From IMG/VR virus record IMGVR_UViG_3300009528_000014, positions 1 through 63,477 of that record: a DNA stretch of 63,477 nt; one strand, 5' to 3'. Numbering within the stretch: position 1 is the first letter of the stretch; each line of letters opens with the position of its first letter. Shown piece after piece: positions 33,228-40,614 of the stretch. The notes under the pieces are model-generated. The model worked only from the letters and a program-made list of their open reading frames with translations, ran no database searches and had not been told where the DNA came from. The position numbers were made by a program, and so were the translations under genes. This DNA is from a virus.

Positions 33228-34330
33228 AGGATACGGAATGAAAAAAACTTTTAAATATAGAATATATGCCAACCGAGACATTCTTACCAAAACCGACGGA
33301 GTCCTTAATCTTTGTAGAATCCTTTATAATCTTTGCCTTGAGCAACGAATTGATGCCTACAAATACCACAGGAAATCCATTTCTAAATATGACCAGATGA
33401 AACAACTTCCCGACCTCAAAAAAGGTTTTCCTGAGTTTAGAAAAGTTTCTTCTCAAACACTTCAGGATGTAATTGACCGTCTTGATAAATCTTACCAGTC
33501 CTTTTTCCGTCGAGTAAAGAGTGGAGAGAAAGCGGGTTTCCCGAGATTTAAGGGATTTGATAGGTACGATTCTTTTACACTCAAACAAGCAGGTTGGGAA
33601 CTTGATGATAAATATCTTACCATAAAGAAACTCGGTAAATTCAAGATTAGACTTTCTCGCCCCATTGAAGGTGTAATCAAAACCGTAACTATCCGCAGAA
33701 CTCTTTCCAATAAATGGTTTGTCTGCTTTGCTTGCGATAATGTTCCCGATAAGCCCCTGCCAAAAACGGGCAAAACAATAGGTATTGATATGGGATGTGA
33801 ATCTTTCCTTACTGATTCTAATAATAGAAAGATAGATAACCCTCGGTTTCTTAACAAGTCGCAAGACGTTCTTCTTAAACGTCAGCAGTCCCTCTCGCGT
33901 AAAAAGAGGGGTTCTATCAGGCGAGGCAAAGCAAGGTTGCTTGTGGCAAAGATACACGAAAAGATTGCTAATCAAAGACTTGATTTTCATTTTAAAGTTG
34001 CTAATAAATTGGTCAAGGAAAATGATATTATCTGTATAGAAAAACTCCATAGTTGGAAAACATTCAGAAAAATCAATAGGTCTATGGATGATGTTGCTTG
34101 GTTTAATTTCTTCAATATACTTCAATTCAAAGCGGAAGAGGCTGGAAAAGAAGTCGTTGAAGTCCCCGCCAAGAACACATCCCAGATGTGCTCGTCCTGT
34201 GGGGCAATAGTTAAAAAGGATTTGTCTATTCGTATCCATCGTTGCTCCTGTGGTCTTGAAATAGACCGTGATTATAATGCTGCTCTAAACATTTTAAGGC
34301 TCGGGCAGAGCCTTTAGGTTTCCGTATCCT
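33228..34330 (+). repeat. 11-bp inverted repeat bracketing tnpB
   Basis: AGGATACGGAA at 33228-33238 (covering the tnpB RBS) and its exact reverse complement TTCCGTATCCT at 34320-34330, just after the tnpB stop. Pairing within a full-length transcript would block the ribosome-binding site. Confidence 0.75.
33238..34317 (+). CDS. tnpB: TnpB RNA-guided nuclease (IS200/IS605 family)
   Basis: 359 residues, complete. RuvC catalytic residues are visible: Asp184 (GIDMG), Glu268 (ICIEKL) and Asp343 (EIDRDYNAALN), with a zinc finger Cys318/Cys321/Cys336/Cys338 between the last two. The N-terminal WED/REC part begins KKTFKYRIYANRD. TnpB proteins are RNA-guided DNA endonucleases that keep IS elements at their donor site using an omega-RNA from the transposon right end. 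No tnpA is present, so this is an IS1341-type, tnpB-only element. It is the only clear gene on the plus strand and sits in the tail operon between the tail-tube and tail-chaperone genes. Confidence 0.95.
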   Translation: MKKTFKYRIYANRDILTKTDGVLNLCRILYNLCLEQRIDAYKYHRKSISKYDQMKQLPDLKKGFPEFRKVSSQTLQDVIDRLDKSYQSFFRRVKSGEKAGFPRFKGFDRYDSFTLKQAGWELDDKYLTIKKLGKFKIRLSRPIEGVIKTVTIRRTLSNKWFVCFACDNVPDKPLPKTGKTIGIDMGCESFLTDSNNRKIDNPRFLNKSQDVLLKRQQSLSRKKRGSIRRGKARLLVAKIHEKIANQRLDFHFKVANKLVKENDIICIEKLHSWKTFRKINRSMDDVAWFNFFNILQFKAEEAGKEVVEVPAKNTSQMCSSCGAIVKKDLSIRIHRCSCGLEIDRDYNAALNILRLGQSL

Positions 34331-34371
34331 CAACCTGAGAATCTCATGGCTTTAGCCATGGAGAATGTCAA
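34318..34371 (+). ncRNA. Right end / probable omega-RNA 3' scaffold of the TnpB element
   Basis: A hairpin CTCATGGC-TTTA-GCCATGGAG (34343-34350 with 34355-34363, one-base bulge) precedes GAATGTCAA at the element end. By analogy to other IS605 right ends, the RNA scaffold ends at 34371 and the guide begins at 34372 in the adjacent phage sequence (CTCCCTTTCTTTAATAAC). Confidence 0.6.
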
Positions 34372-34381
34372 CTCCCTTTCT

Positions 34382-36040
34382 TTAATAACTCGATTTCCCG
34401 TTTATCAAATATACCCGGCACATGTGAGCCGCGGTAGCATCATATTTAATCTTCCCGGAAGCTCCCGCCATTATCTCCCCGGGGCCCCCAATGGCAATCG
34501 GGAAGGCTGTGTAGAGAACCTTCGGAAATTCAAAGGTCAGCTCATAATTCCACTTACCGCCAGCCGCGATAACCGCTCCAATAAATGACACTCTCCAAAC
34601 CGCCGAGGTCCAACCGGCGTATAAATCAAACTGTGTTGTATTATCAAGTTTGAAAGTGGGAGCAATCGTTCCCGTCCTGAAAGCATCCCCGATAATCCTG
34701 TCAATGTAGTAAGTGCCGTCAAGAACCGGCTTCGCCACCAATCCGTTTTCAAGTGTCATAGCCAGAGTATCAATTTCTTTGTTGAAGGCATAAATCTCAA
34801 AAGTTGAGGTATTATCGGGAGTTGTTCCCCAAGTTGCAACGGTAATTTCGGTACCAGTATTGGCTGTGATTTTACGGATTTGCCCCTCTCCTAAACCCCC
34901 CGTTATCCGAACATAATAACCTATCAGACCAGTTCCGGTAATTGTCCATGTTGCCCCAGAATCTGTCAGAGTGGTAGCAGCTCCAGCCGTTGCTGTTCCT
35001 GTATCGTAAATCCCTATTCCCAGAACTGTCTGGTTCCATCTCCAGGGTTCTGTCGTTTCCAGACTCGCAGTTGTTTTGGTAATCTGGGCATAGGATTTAG
35101 CAAGCCAGGAAGCAGTAAGAGCCAGAATCTTTGCTCCAACCCCGTAACTAAAAGCCAGAGTATTAGCGCAAGCCCCTTTAATCTGAAAAGCCTTACCGGC
35201 TCCTATATCCTTTTCAATCTCAAGCGTATAAGGATAAGGGTCGCATTTAGCCGAGAATGGAGTATTCGTTGGTGTGAACTTATGCAGGTAGACAGGATAT
35301 TGATAAATCTCAAAAGTTGAGGTATTATCAGGATTAACATCCCAGGTTGCAACGGTTAAGGTATCTTCAGTATTACTTACAATCGCTCTCACTTGCCCAA
35401 TAGCAGCGGTTGCTGAACCTGTTCCCCCTGTAATTTTCACATAATGGGCTTTGTAATCATCTACACCCCAACCAGCTCCAGTTAGAACTAAAATTGTGTC
35501 TCCTGCACTCGTTGCAGTACCTGAAACCTCCAGAGAAGGTTGCGTGGTCGTTGGTGCACCGAACCAAGACCTAAATAAATGTCCCAAACAATTAGGATGA
35601 ACTTCATGGACTGTATCGCCAGCAAGAGTTATCAATCCCTGATAACTCGGTGGCTCATCCCTTCTGCCATCTAACTGTGCAGAAACTACTTCTTCAATCG
35701 TTGGAGAAATAGATTCTGTGTTAAACTTCAAATAATCAGCCTCTCCAAAAAGAGCATCTTTGGAAATCTCATAATCGGAAGTAACATCTGGGGCAACCCA
35801 GGTGTCCACTGTGCAGGTTGTCGCATCATTGTCCGTTATCTTTCGGAGCTGTCCGATTCCCAGTCCGACTGTAATCCTTACATAATAACCGATAAGAGCA
35901 TCAACAGACCAGGATGCAGTTGAATCTTCCAATTTGGTCACCGATGACCCAGCAGTAGCATCTCCTGAATACAAAACCACCGGTGTTCCAAAAACATTTT
36001 CCCTCTTAATTCCAATGTGAGTTAATTGTCCTTTTGCCAT
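34382..36040 (-). CDS. Major tail (tube) protein with three Ig-like repeats
   Basis: 552 residues, beginning MAKGQLTHIGIKRENVFGTP, typical of phage tail tube proteins. Three homologous beta modules are inserted at about 27-94, 174-247 and 347-419, each with the order xYVRITxGLGxGQxRKIT ... TVxTW ... STFEIY. The DNA of modules two and three is also nearly identical in places (AATCTCAAAAGTTGAGGTATT at 34793 and 35307). The repeats probably decorate the tube surface. The protein is large for the family because of these insertions. The TnpB element lies 10 bases beyond its stop. Confidence 0.75.
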   Translation of the reverse strand: MAKGQLTHIGIKRENVFGTPVVLYSGDATAGSSVTKLEDSTASWSVDALIGYYVRITVGLGIGQLRKITDNDATTCTVDTWVAPDVTSDYEISKDALFGEADYLKFNTESISPTIEEVVSAQLDGRRDEPPSYQGLITLAGDTVHEVHPNCLGHLFRSWFGAPTTTQPSLEVSGTATSAGDTILVLTGAGWGVDDYKAHYVKITGGTGSATAAIGQVRAIVSNTEDTLTVATWDVNPDNTSTFEIYQYPVYLHKFTPTNTPFSAKCDPYPYTLEIEKDIGAGKAFQIKGACANTLAFSYGVGAKILALTASWLAKSYAQITKTTASLETTEPWRWNQTVLGIGIYDTGTATAGAATTLTDSGATWTITGTGLIGYYVRITGGLGEGQIRKITANTGTEITVATWGTTPDNTSTFEIYAFNKEIDTLAMTLENGLVAKPVLDGTYYIDRIIGDAFRTGTIAPTFKLDNTTQFDLYAGWTSAVWRVSFIGAVIAAGGKWNYELTFEFPKVLYTAFPIAIGGPGEIMAGASGKIKYDATAAHMCRVYLINGKSSY

Positions 36041-36249
36041 TTCTTTTTACCTCCCTTAGATTTAGTTTCTTTCTTTTTTAATATTTCAGTTTCTTCTTTC
36101 TTTTTTTTTATCACTGGGCGTGCAAATCCTTGGGAAATTAACTGGCTTCCCAATTTTTCATCCACATCAAAAACTTCTCCCTCTTTCTTTAATCCTAAAT
36201 CCGCGAACTGTCTTTCCTCTTTCATTTTAATTTTCATTTTTACCTCCAT
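36022..36249 (-). CDS. Small basic hypothetical protein in the tail module
   Basis: 75 residues. N-terminal KIKMKEERQFADLGLKKEGEVFDVDEKLGSQLISQGFARP is a compact phage fold seen in small head-tail proteins (Rho-like/SH3 pattern), then a Lys-rich tail KGGKKKWQKDN. Overlaps both neighbours. Function unknown; perhaps a small connector component. Confidence 0.5.
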   Translation of the reverse strand: MEVKMKIKMKEERQFADLGLKKEGEVFDVDEKLGSQLISQGFARPVIKKKKEETEILKKKETKSKGGKKKWQKDN

Positions 36250-36704
36250 TGTATGTGTTCTTGAACATCTATCTGTATCTCACAGAAATGACACAGGACA
36301 GAACCGAACATCCTGTTTTCTCTTATATTAACAGAAGCGGGAGAAGCCGAAAAAGCTGTCCCGTCTAAATCAACCATATAGTTTCTGAATTTATCGCAGA
36401 CACTTTCCGTCAAAGTCCTGAAGGTCTTATCCGTAGCGGTTGAATCTTTTAAAGAAAAATATCCGAAGATCTTGATTGTATGAGTCCGCATATTAACCGT
36501 CGGGGAATGTTCAATTTCAGGTGAAGCGGGAGTCGTTATCTCCCATCCTTTTATTAAATCACCCGATTTGAAATAATTTATGAATGTAGCCCAGTCCGCT
36601 GCCCATCTTTCATAATCGTAAACTTTCGTTCCTACCTCGGAAACGGTCAAAAGTATTTCTTTAGTTTTCGCAACTATATTCGTGAGATTACTTACGTCAG
36701 CCAT
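36240..36704 (-). CDS. Putative tail terminator/completion protein
   Basis: 154 residues, alpha/beta (LTNIVAKTKEILLTVSEVGTKVYDYERWAADW ... THTIKIFGYFSLKD ... FRTLTESVCDKFRNYM). Pattern and position between the HK97 gp10-like gene and the tail-tube gene fit a tail terminator (gpU-like) protein. One-base overlap upstream. Confidence 0.55.
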   Translation of the reverse strand: MADVSNLTNIVAKTKEILLTVSEVGTKVYDYERWAADWATFINYFKSGDLIKGWEITTPASPEIEHSPTVNMRTHTIKIFGYFSLKDSTATDKTFRTLTESVCDKFRNYMVDLDGTAFSASPASVNIRENRMFGSVLCHFCEIQIDVQEHIQWR

Positions 36705-37213
36705 TACGCCTCCAATCTCTTAACCACTCTCGCATTTGCCTCGTCAAGAAATTTTATAACCTTTGCCTCATTCTCGTTAAAAGTTTTTTCAAACATCCCC
36801 CAACCTTTTTTTCTATCACGATAGCCCCTTCTGGATATTACTATTGCAATTTTAATAGCTCGCTGTTCAGAAAATTCACTTGCTCCGAATCTACTGTCAG
36901 CCCATTTTCTTATTGCGTCTATATTAGGAAACTTCCCAGCCGGATAACCTTTTTCAATCGCCATTGCGTATTCAGCCGGTGTTCCGATAACCCCGTGTAA
37001 ATTTAGTCCCTTTCCTCTTATCTCCGAAGCAACCGAACCCCTTAAATATCCCGTAACATTCTCAGGCATTTTGGCAGATATTTTACCATGAAGAAATGCA
37101 AGGACTTTTTCAAGAGCTGTCATTATCTCATCTTCCCAAATCGGGATCGCCTTCTCTGGATTCTTTAAGTAAACCCCTTTTACTTCCATTGTTAATTCAA
37201 GAGGTTTTTCCAT
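36704..37213 (-). CDS. HK97 gp10-like head-tail joining protein
   Basis: 169 residues. MTALEKVLAFLHGKISAKMPENVTGYLRGSV, then VIGTPAEYAMAIEKGYPAG and FGASEFSEQRAIKIAIVISRRGYRDRKKGWGMFEKTF match the gp10 family (helix, GtL/ylR, GT...YA..vE.G ..., rPf...). Such proteins join head and tail. Ordered between the connector and the tail completion gene, as expected. Confidence 0.75.
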   Translation of the reverse strand: MEKPLELTMEVKGVYLKNPEKAIPIWEDEIMTALEKVLAFLHGKISAKMPENVTGYLRGSVASEIRGKGLNLHGVIGTPAEYAMAIEKGYPAGKFPNIDAIRKWADSRFGASEFSEQRAIKIAIVISRRGYRDRKKGWGMFEKTFNENEAKVIKFLDEANARVVKRLEA

Positions 37214-37214
37214 T

Positions 37215-37913
37215 CTATCTCCACTTCGCGGGATGGGTCAGGTATTCGCCACCCCATGGGAATGTAGTATCATATTCCCTTATAACCAATGCCGCCGAGG
37301 TTTCATCACGCTTCTCCATAGCTTTATCGTAAAGTGTAAATTGCTCTTTTGCCACTGCTCTGCAAATATCCGATTTCGCCCTGTACTCCACAACATCCGC
37401 GGCGATAGTCGGAGCGGAGGATTGTGTGTATTTGTTCGCCATTGCAAGCAATGTAATAGCCGCCGCCAGATGGCAGAGTGCCTGGAAGTCCGCTTCGTAG
37501 GTCGTGTTATTATCAGCATCCAGTGTATGGGGTAAAGCATAAGCAACGATGAATGTTTCCGATGAGGATGGGCTGTCCTCAGTGAATCTGATTTTTTCGG
37601 TCGTGCCATTATGATATAGTCTGAAAAGCTCCTCGTCCATCATCTGCGGTTCCTGATCGCCCGAGGGGTATTCAACGGATTCTATTTTTGAGAAACCGTC
37701 AATCCAGTCCGAGGGCTTGTCATAATCATAAGTACCATCACCGGTATAAGATTTGTATTTAATATAAGGACGGTCTTTGTCATAGATTAGTTCAACCGCA
37801 TCGGTCAGCATTGCCTTCAGTTCTGTTTCCGTTGCCTCATCCACAATGATATGGGCATCATCCTGAAGGATTATTTTAATTTGAGCTACAAAGTCTTCCT
37901 GAACTTTTGCCAT
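37215..37913 (-). CDS. Head-tail connector (gp6-like) protein
   Basis: 232 residues. Helical N-terminus (TETELKAMLTDAVELIYDKDRP), a central beta insert (GDGTYDYDKPSDWIDGFSKIESVEYPSG) and a helical C-terminal bundle (FQALCHLAAAITLLAMANKYTQ). This matches adaptor proteins located after the major capsid gene in siphoviruses. One-base overlap with the upstream fibre-like gene. Confidence 0.6.
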   Translation of the reverse strand: MAKVQEDFVAQIKIILQDDAHIIVDEATETELKAMLTDAVELIYDKDRPYIKYKSYTGDGTYDYDKPSDWIDGFSKIESVEYPSGDQEPQMMDEELFRLYHNGTTEKIRFTEDSPSSSETFIVAYALPHTLDADNNTTYEADFQALCHLAAAITLLAMANKYTQSSAPTIAADVVEYRAKSDICRAVAKEQFTLYDKAMEKRDETSAALVIREYDTTFPWGGEYLTHPAKWR

Positions 37914-39832
37914 TAGTCATTTCCTTCATAATTAATTGTAAAGTATGTCATTGAACTACCTTGAACAACATATTGGTCTGTACCTGCTAAATGATGACCA
38001 ATAACCCAAACCTTATCGTCCGCCGACAAAGAAATTAAATCTGTGACCATAGCACAAATAGGTGCAGCTTTCCCAGTCTGTACACATTTATAAGTTACAG
38101 GTGTCCCATTGACGACTAATCCAACATCATAAGTTGTATCCTTTACGCCAGGGACAAAATTTATTTTTGCTCTCACAGAATAAATCCCTGTTTTCGGAGC
38201 ATAGTAAATTGAACTGGATGTGTGGTGTAGAAAATTAGAACCTTTATCAAAAGTTTCCGTTTCAAAAGTTATGATTGTCGTGGTAGTGCTTTCTATGACT
38301 TGGCTGCTTCCTGATTTGTATGCTCTTGCTGCGTAGGTATTTTTTGAATCCACATGACCATCTGAATCAGAATCATAATCAGTAGTTTTAACGATTGTCC
38401 GTTCTGTTCCGCCACTCTGTGAAGTTTCCTTAAATTTAAGTGTATCCCCAACACCATACAAAAGCAAAGAATTGGAAGTAGCTGAGGGAACAGTTCCCGT
38501 TGACAAATGAAGTTGCCCAGCAACTGAAGTCGTGCTTATTATACATAAACCCCCATCTATGCCAATGCAATCAGAAGTATTCTGATATATTTTCATAGTA
38601 CCCACATAAACTGAACCACTTGAAGTATGGATATCGTGAAGATATAAATCTCCTTCTGCTGTCATTGTGGCTTTTCCTACCCCAAACCATTTAAATACTA
38701 AACTTCCTGTTCCAGTATCTATATTAAAATTAGTCTTATCGTGATGAAAACTTCCCCATTCATTTGTAAGAGAATCCCAGTCTGTTGCAGAGAAAAAATA
38801 AATTCTGGGATTAATTGAAGCGGGTAGACCGTGAGTCTTTGCCCTGTTATCTTTTGTTGTAAATATTATATTCCCTGAATGGTCTGAGCTATTAACATCT
38901 GTAAAAAACACCAATGAATGATTCGTATTATAAATATCCCATCTCCAACCAGAATCCTCGTCATTACCGACAAAGTTAGATATAGTGTCTGGGTAATTCA
39001 CTCTTTCATAAAAATAAACTCTGCCATCGTGGTATGTGGGACCATCAATTTCTTGTTTTCCACATATCATTAAGTCGTTGGGGCTTGCCAAACCATGATT
39101 TGAAGTGCAAGTACTCCCTATTCTCAAATAAGAACCGATGCCTCTGAAGTAAGGGATGTTGGGAGATGTAAGAGAAACACCTATTTCTATCCCATCGTCT
39201 GATTCGCCATCTGGGTATATTTCAATCGATTGTGAACTTGTTACTGTATCAACATCGACTTCGGGGACTGTTAGCTTTCCTGTCATTGTGTCGCCTGCTT
39301 TTTCAACCAATGACCCAGTGGACTGTTGTAAATTATAGATATCAGTATCATTACTTTCAATATTGGTTTTATTAGTTCCTGTCGCCTGACCTATATTATA
39401 ATCAACTGTGACTAATGCTCCCGTCGACTGCCCAATGTTATATACGTCTGTTACCAGACTTCCTGTTGCTTGTCCAATATTGTAATCGGAGGTAACTAAT
39501 TCGCCTGTCGATTGCTGAAGGTTATAAATATCCGTATCGTTAGAATCGACTCGTCCTTTTAGCGTTCCAGTCGCAGATGCTACGTCTGCTTTAATAGCAA
39601 ATGTGGTTGTCGATATTGATGCGATAGAATCAAAATTACTGAACTTCTCCTTTGTTAAATATCCGTCCTGCGTAGCCGTTGCGGATGGCATGCTCACTGT
39701 GAATGTCTGAGCATTAATTACTATCGGTGCATCGGCTGACATCGTCCTTCCGAATCCGCCTCCGAAACCGCTTTGTGAATATACATTCATCGGAAGCATT
39801 ATCAAGAAAAGTAATATTATTATTTTTTTCAT
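37913..39832 (-). CDS. Exported fibre-like protein with tandem repeats and C1q-like head
   Basis: 639 residues from ATG 39832 (GGAGAACATGGG upstream). Signal peptide MKKIIILLFLIMLPMNVYSQ, a Gly-rich link (GFGGGFG), then four or five about 14-residue repeats of the type QATGSLVTDVYNIG (about 95-180), a beta-rich middle, and a C-terminal C1q/TNF-like jelly roll (IYYAPKTGIYSVRAKINFVPG). The architecture is that of a trimeric fibre. It lies in the head module between capsid and connector genes. A Sec signal peptide on a structural protein is unexpected; it may instead be displayed on the host surface. Confidence 0.6.
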   Translation of the reverse strand: MKKIIILLFLIMLPMNVYSQSGFGGGFGRTMSADAPIVINAQTFTVSMPSATATQDGYLTKEKFSNFDSIASISTTTFAIKADVASATGTLKGRVDSNDTDIYNLQQSTGELVTSDYNIGQATGSLVTDVYNIGQSTGALVTVDYNIGQATGTNKTNIESNDTDIYNLQQSTGSLVEKAGDTMTGKLTVPEVDVDTVTSSQSIEIYPDGESDDGIEIGVSLTSPNIPYFRGIGSYLRIGSTCTSNHGLASPNDLMICGKQEIDGPTYHDGRVYFYERVNYPDTISNFVGNDEDSGWRWDIYNTNHSLVFFTDVNSSDHSGNIIFTTKDNRAKTHGLPASINPRIYFFSATDWDSLTNEWGSFHHDKTNFNIDTGTGSLVFKWFGVGKATMTAEGDLYLHDIHTSSGSVYVGTMKIYQNTSDCIGIDGGLCIISTTSVAGQLHLSTGTVPSATSNSLLLYGVGDTLKFKETSQSGGTERTIVKTTDYDSDSDGHVDSKNTYAARAYKSGSSQVIESTTTTIITFETETFDKGSNFLHHTSSSIYYAPKTGIYSVRAKINFVPGVKDTTYDVGLVVNGTPVTYKCVQTGKAAPICAMVTDLISLSADDKVWVIGHHLAGTDQYVVQGSSMTYFTINYEGND

Positions 39833-39861
39833 CCCATGTTCTCCTTTTCCTTTATTATATA

Positions 39862-40149
39862 TTACCATGCCCAGAGTTTATACGCTTCACCACCAACTGC
39901 CCCTTTTAACCATATAACAGGCGATCTTAATCCTGCAAATGAGGTCCATTCCCCTGCCTCCAAATCCCCCTTATTGGTTGTACCATCAAAAGAGAAATTA
40001 ATCTGTGTGGCAGCCTTATTTACAATCCTGAAATTGTTTGCATCGATATTAAGATCTATCATCTGAAAAGCTGTCGTTAATACTAAATCTGCCTGTGTTC
40101 TATAAATAAGATTTTTTGAGCCTACGGTAATGTATTTTTTACCAATCAT
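39862..40149 (-). CDS. Hypothetical head-module protein
   Basis: 95 residues, mainly beta strand (KYITVGSKNLIYRTQADLVLTTAF ... INFSFDGTTNKGDLEAGEWTSF), ending KLWAW. Located with another small beta protein between the capsid and fibre genes. Could be a capsid decoration or cement protein. No family recognised. Confidence 0.5.
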   Translation of the reverse strand: MIGKKYITVGSKNLIYRTQADLVLTTAFQMIDLNIDANNFRIVNKAATQINFSFDGTTNKGDLEAGEWTSFAGLRSPVIWLKGAVGGEAYKLWAW

Positions 40150-40161
40150 GCGATACCTCCT

Positions 40162-40500
40162 TTATTTCCTTAGCGTTTTGATTTGAAAGGTGAACGACGG
40201 GTTTGTCCCGGCAATGACATAGCTTAGCCGAACATATTTGCCGAACTCTGTTATCGACTCGGGGTAGTTCCCAGCTTTTATTATCTGCCTCAGGTCAGTA
40301 TGGTCGTGCCATGTGGAGTTATCGTAGGATACCTGTACCGTAATATCAAGGGTCGGATTCACACCAGAGACTGCCGTAACATTCACCAGGACAAGGCACT
40401 CCGAGGCATCCCCGAAATCATAACTGTTTGTCTGACCGCTTGAGGACCTTGCCGCTAAAGTTATAATCGGCTGTGGAATTGTTAATTTTGGATTGTACAT
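40162..40500 (-). CDS. Putative capsid decoration/minor head protein
   Basis: 112 residues of beta sandwich type (TLAARSSSGQTNSYDFG ... DITVQVSYDNSTWHDHTDLRQI ... GKYVRLSYVIAGTNPSFTFQIKTLRK). This pattern recurs in short phage head proteins placed just after the major capsid gene. RBS GAGGAGGAATAAGAA. Function inferred from context only. Confidence 0.5.
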   Translation of the reverse strand: MYNPKLTIPQPIITLAARSSSGQTNSYDFGDASECLVLVNVTAVSGVNPTLDITVQVSYDNSTWHDHTDLRQIIKAGNYPESITEFGKYVRLSYVIAGTNPSFTFQIKTLRK

Positions 40501-40563
40501 TTCTTATTCCTCCTCGTTCGTTTTATCTTTCAACCCCATATGGTCTGCGTTACAGTCCATGCG

Positions 40564-40594
40564 GGGTTGGGCGGTGTCACCACCGCCACAACCC
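40564..40594 (-). terminator. Strong hairpin after the capsid gene
   Basis: GGGTTG-GGCGGTG-(GTGA)-CACCGCC-CAACCC, 13 bp of stem with one unpaired base, placed shortly after the capsid stop. No U-tract follows on the minus strand, so it is more likely a 3' stabilising or partial-termination element that sets capsid mRNA levels. Confidence 0.5.
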
Positions 40595-40614
40595 TTATTT
40601 CTTTAGTCCCTAAA

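Larger units (their letters stand above)
33191..34371 (+). mobile_element. IS1341-type tnpB-only insertion element
   Basis: Comprises a consensus promoter, tnpB and a right end with a hairpin and a TGTCAA terminus at 34366-34371, as seen at IS605-family right ends. The left boundary is not defined; it lies between the tail chaperone RBS (about 33134) and the promoter. No target duplication is expected for this family. Both flanking tail genes are intact. Confidence 0.75.

Noticed and set aside
33157-34239. Minus-strand open frame of 360 codons
   Set aside because: Antisense shadow of tnpB, which has a consensus promoter, RBS and all catalytic motifs.
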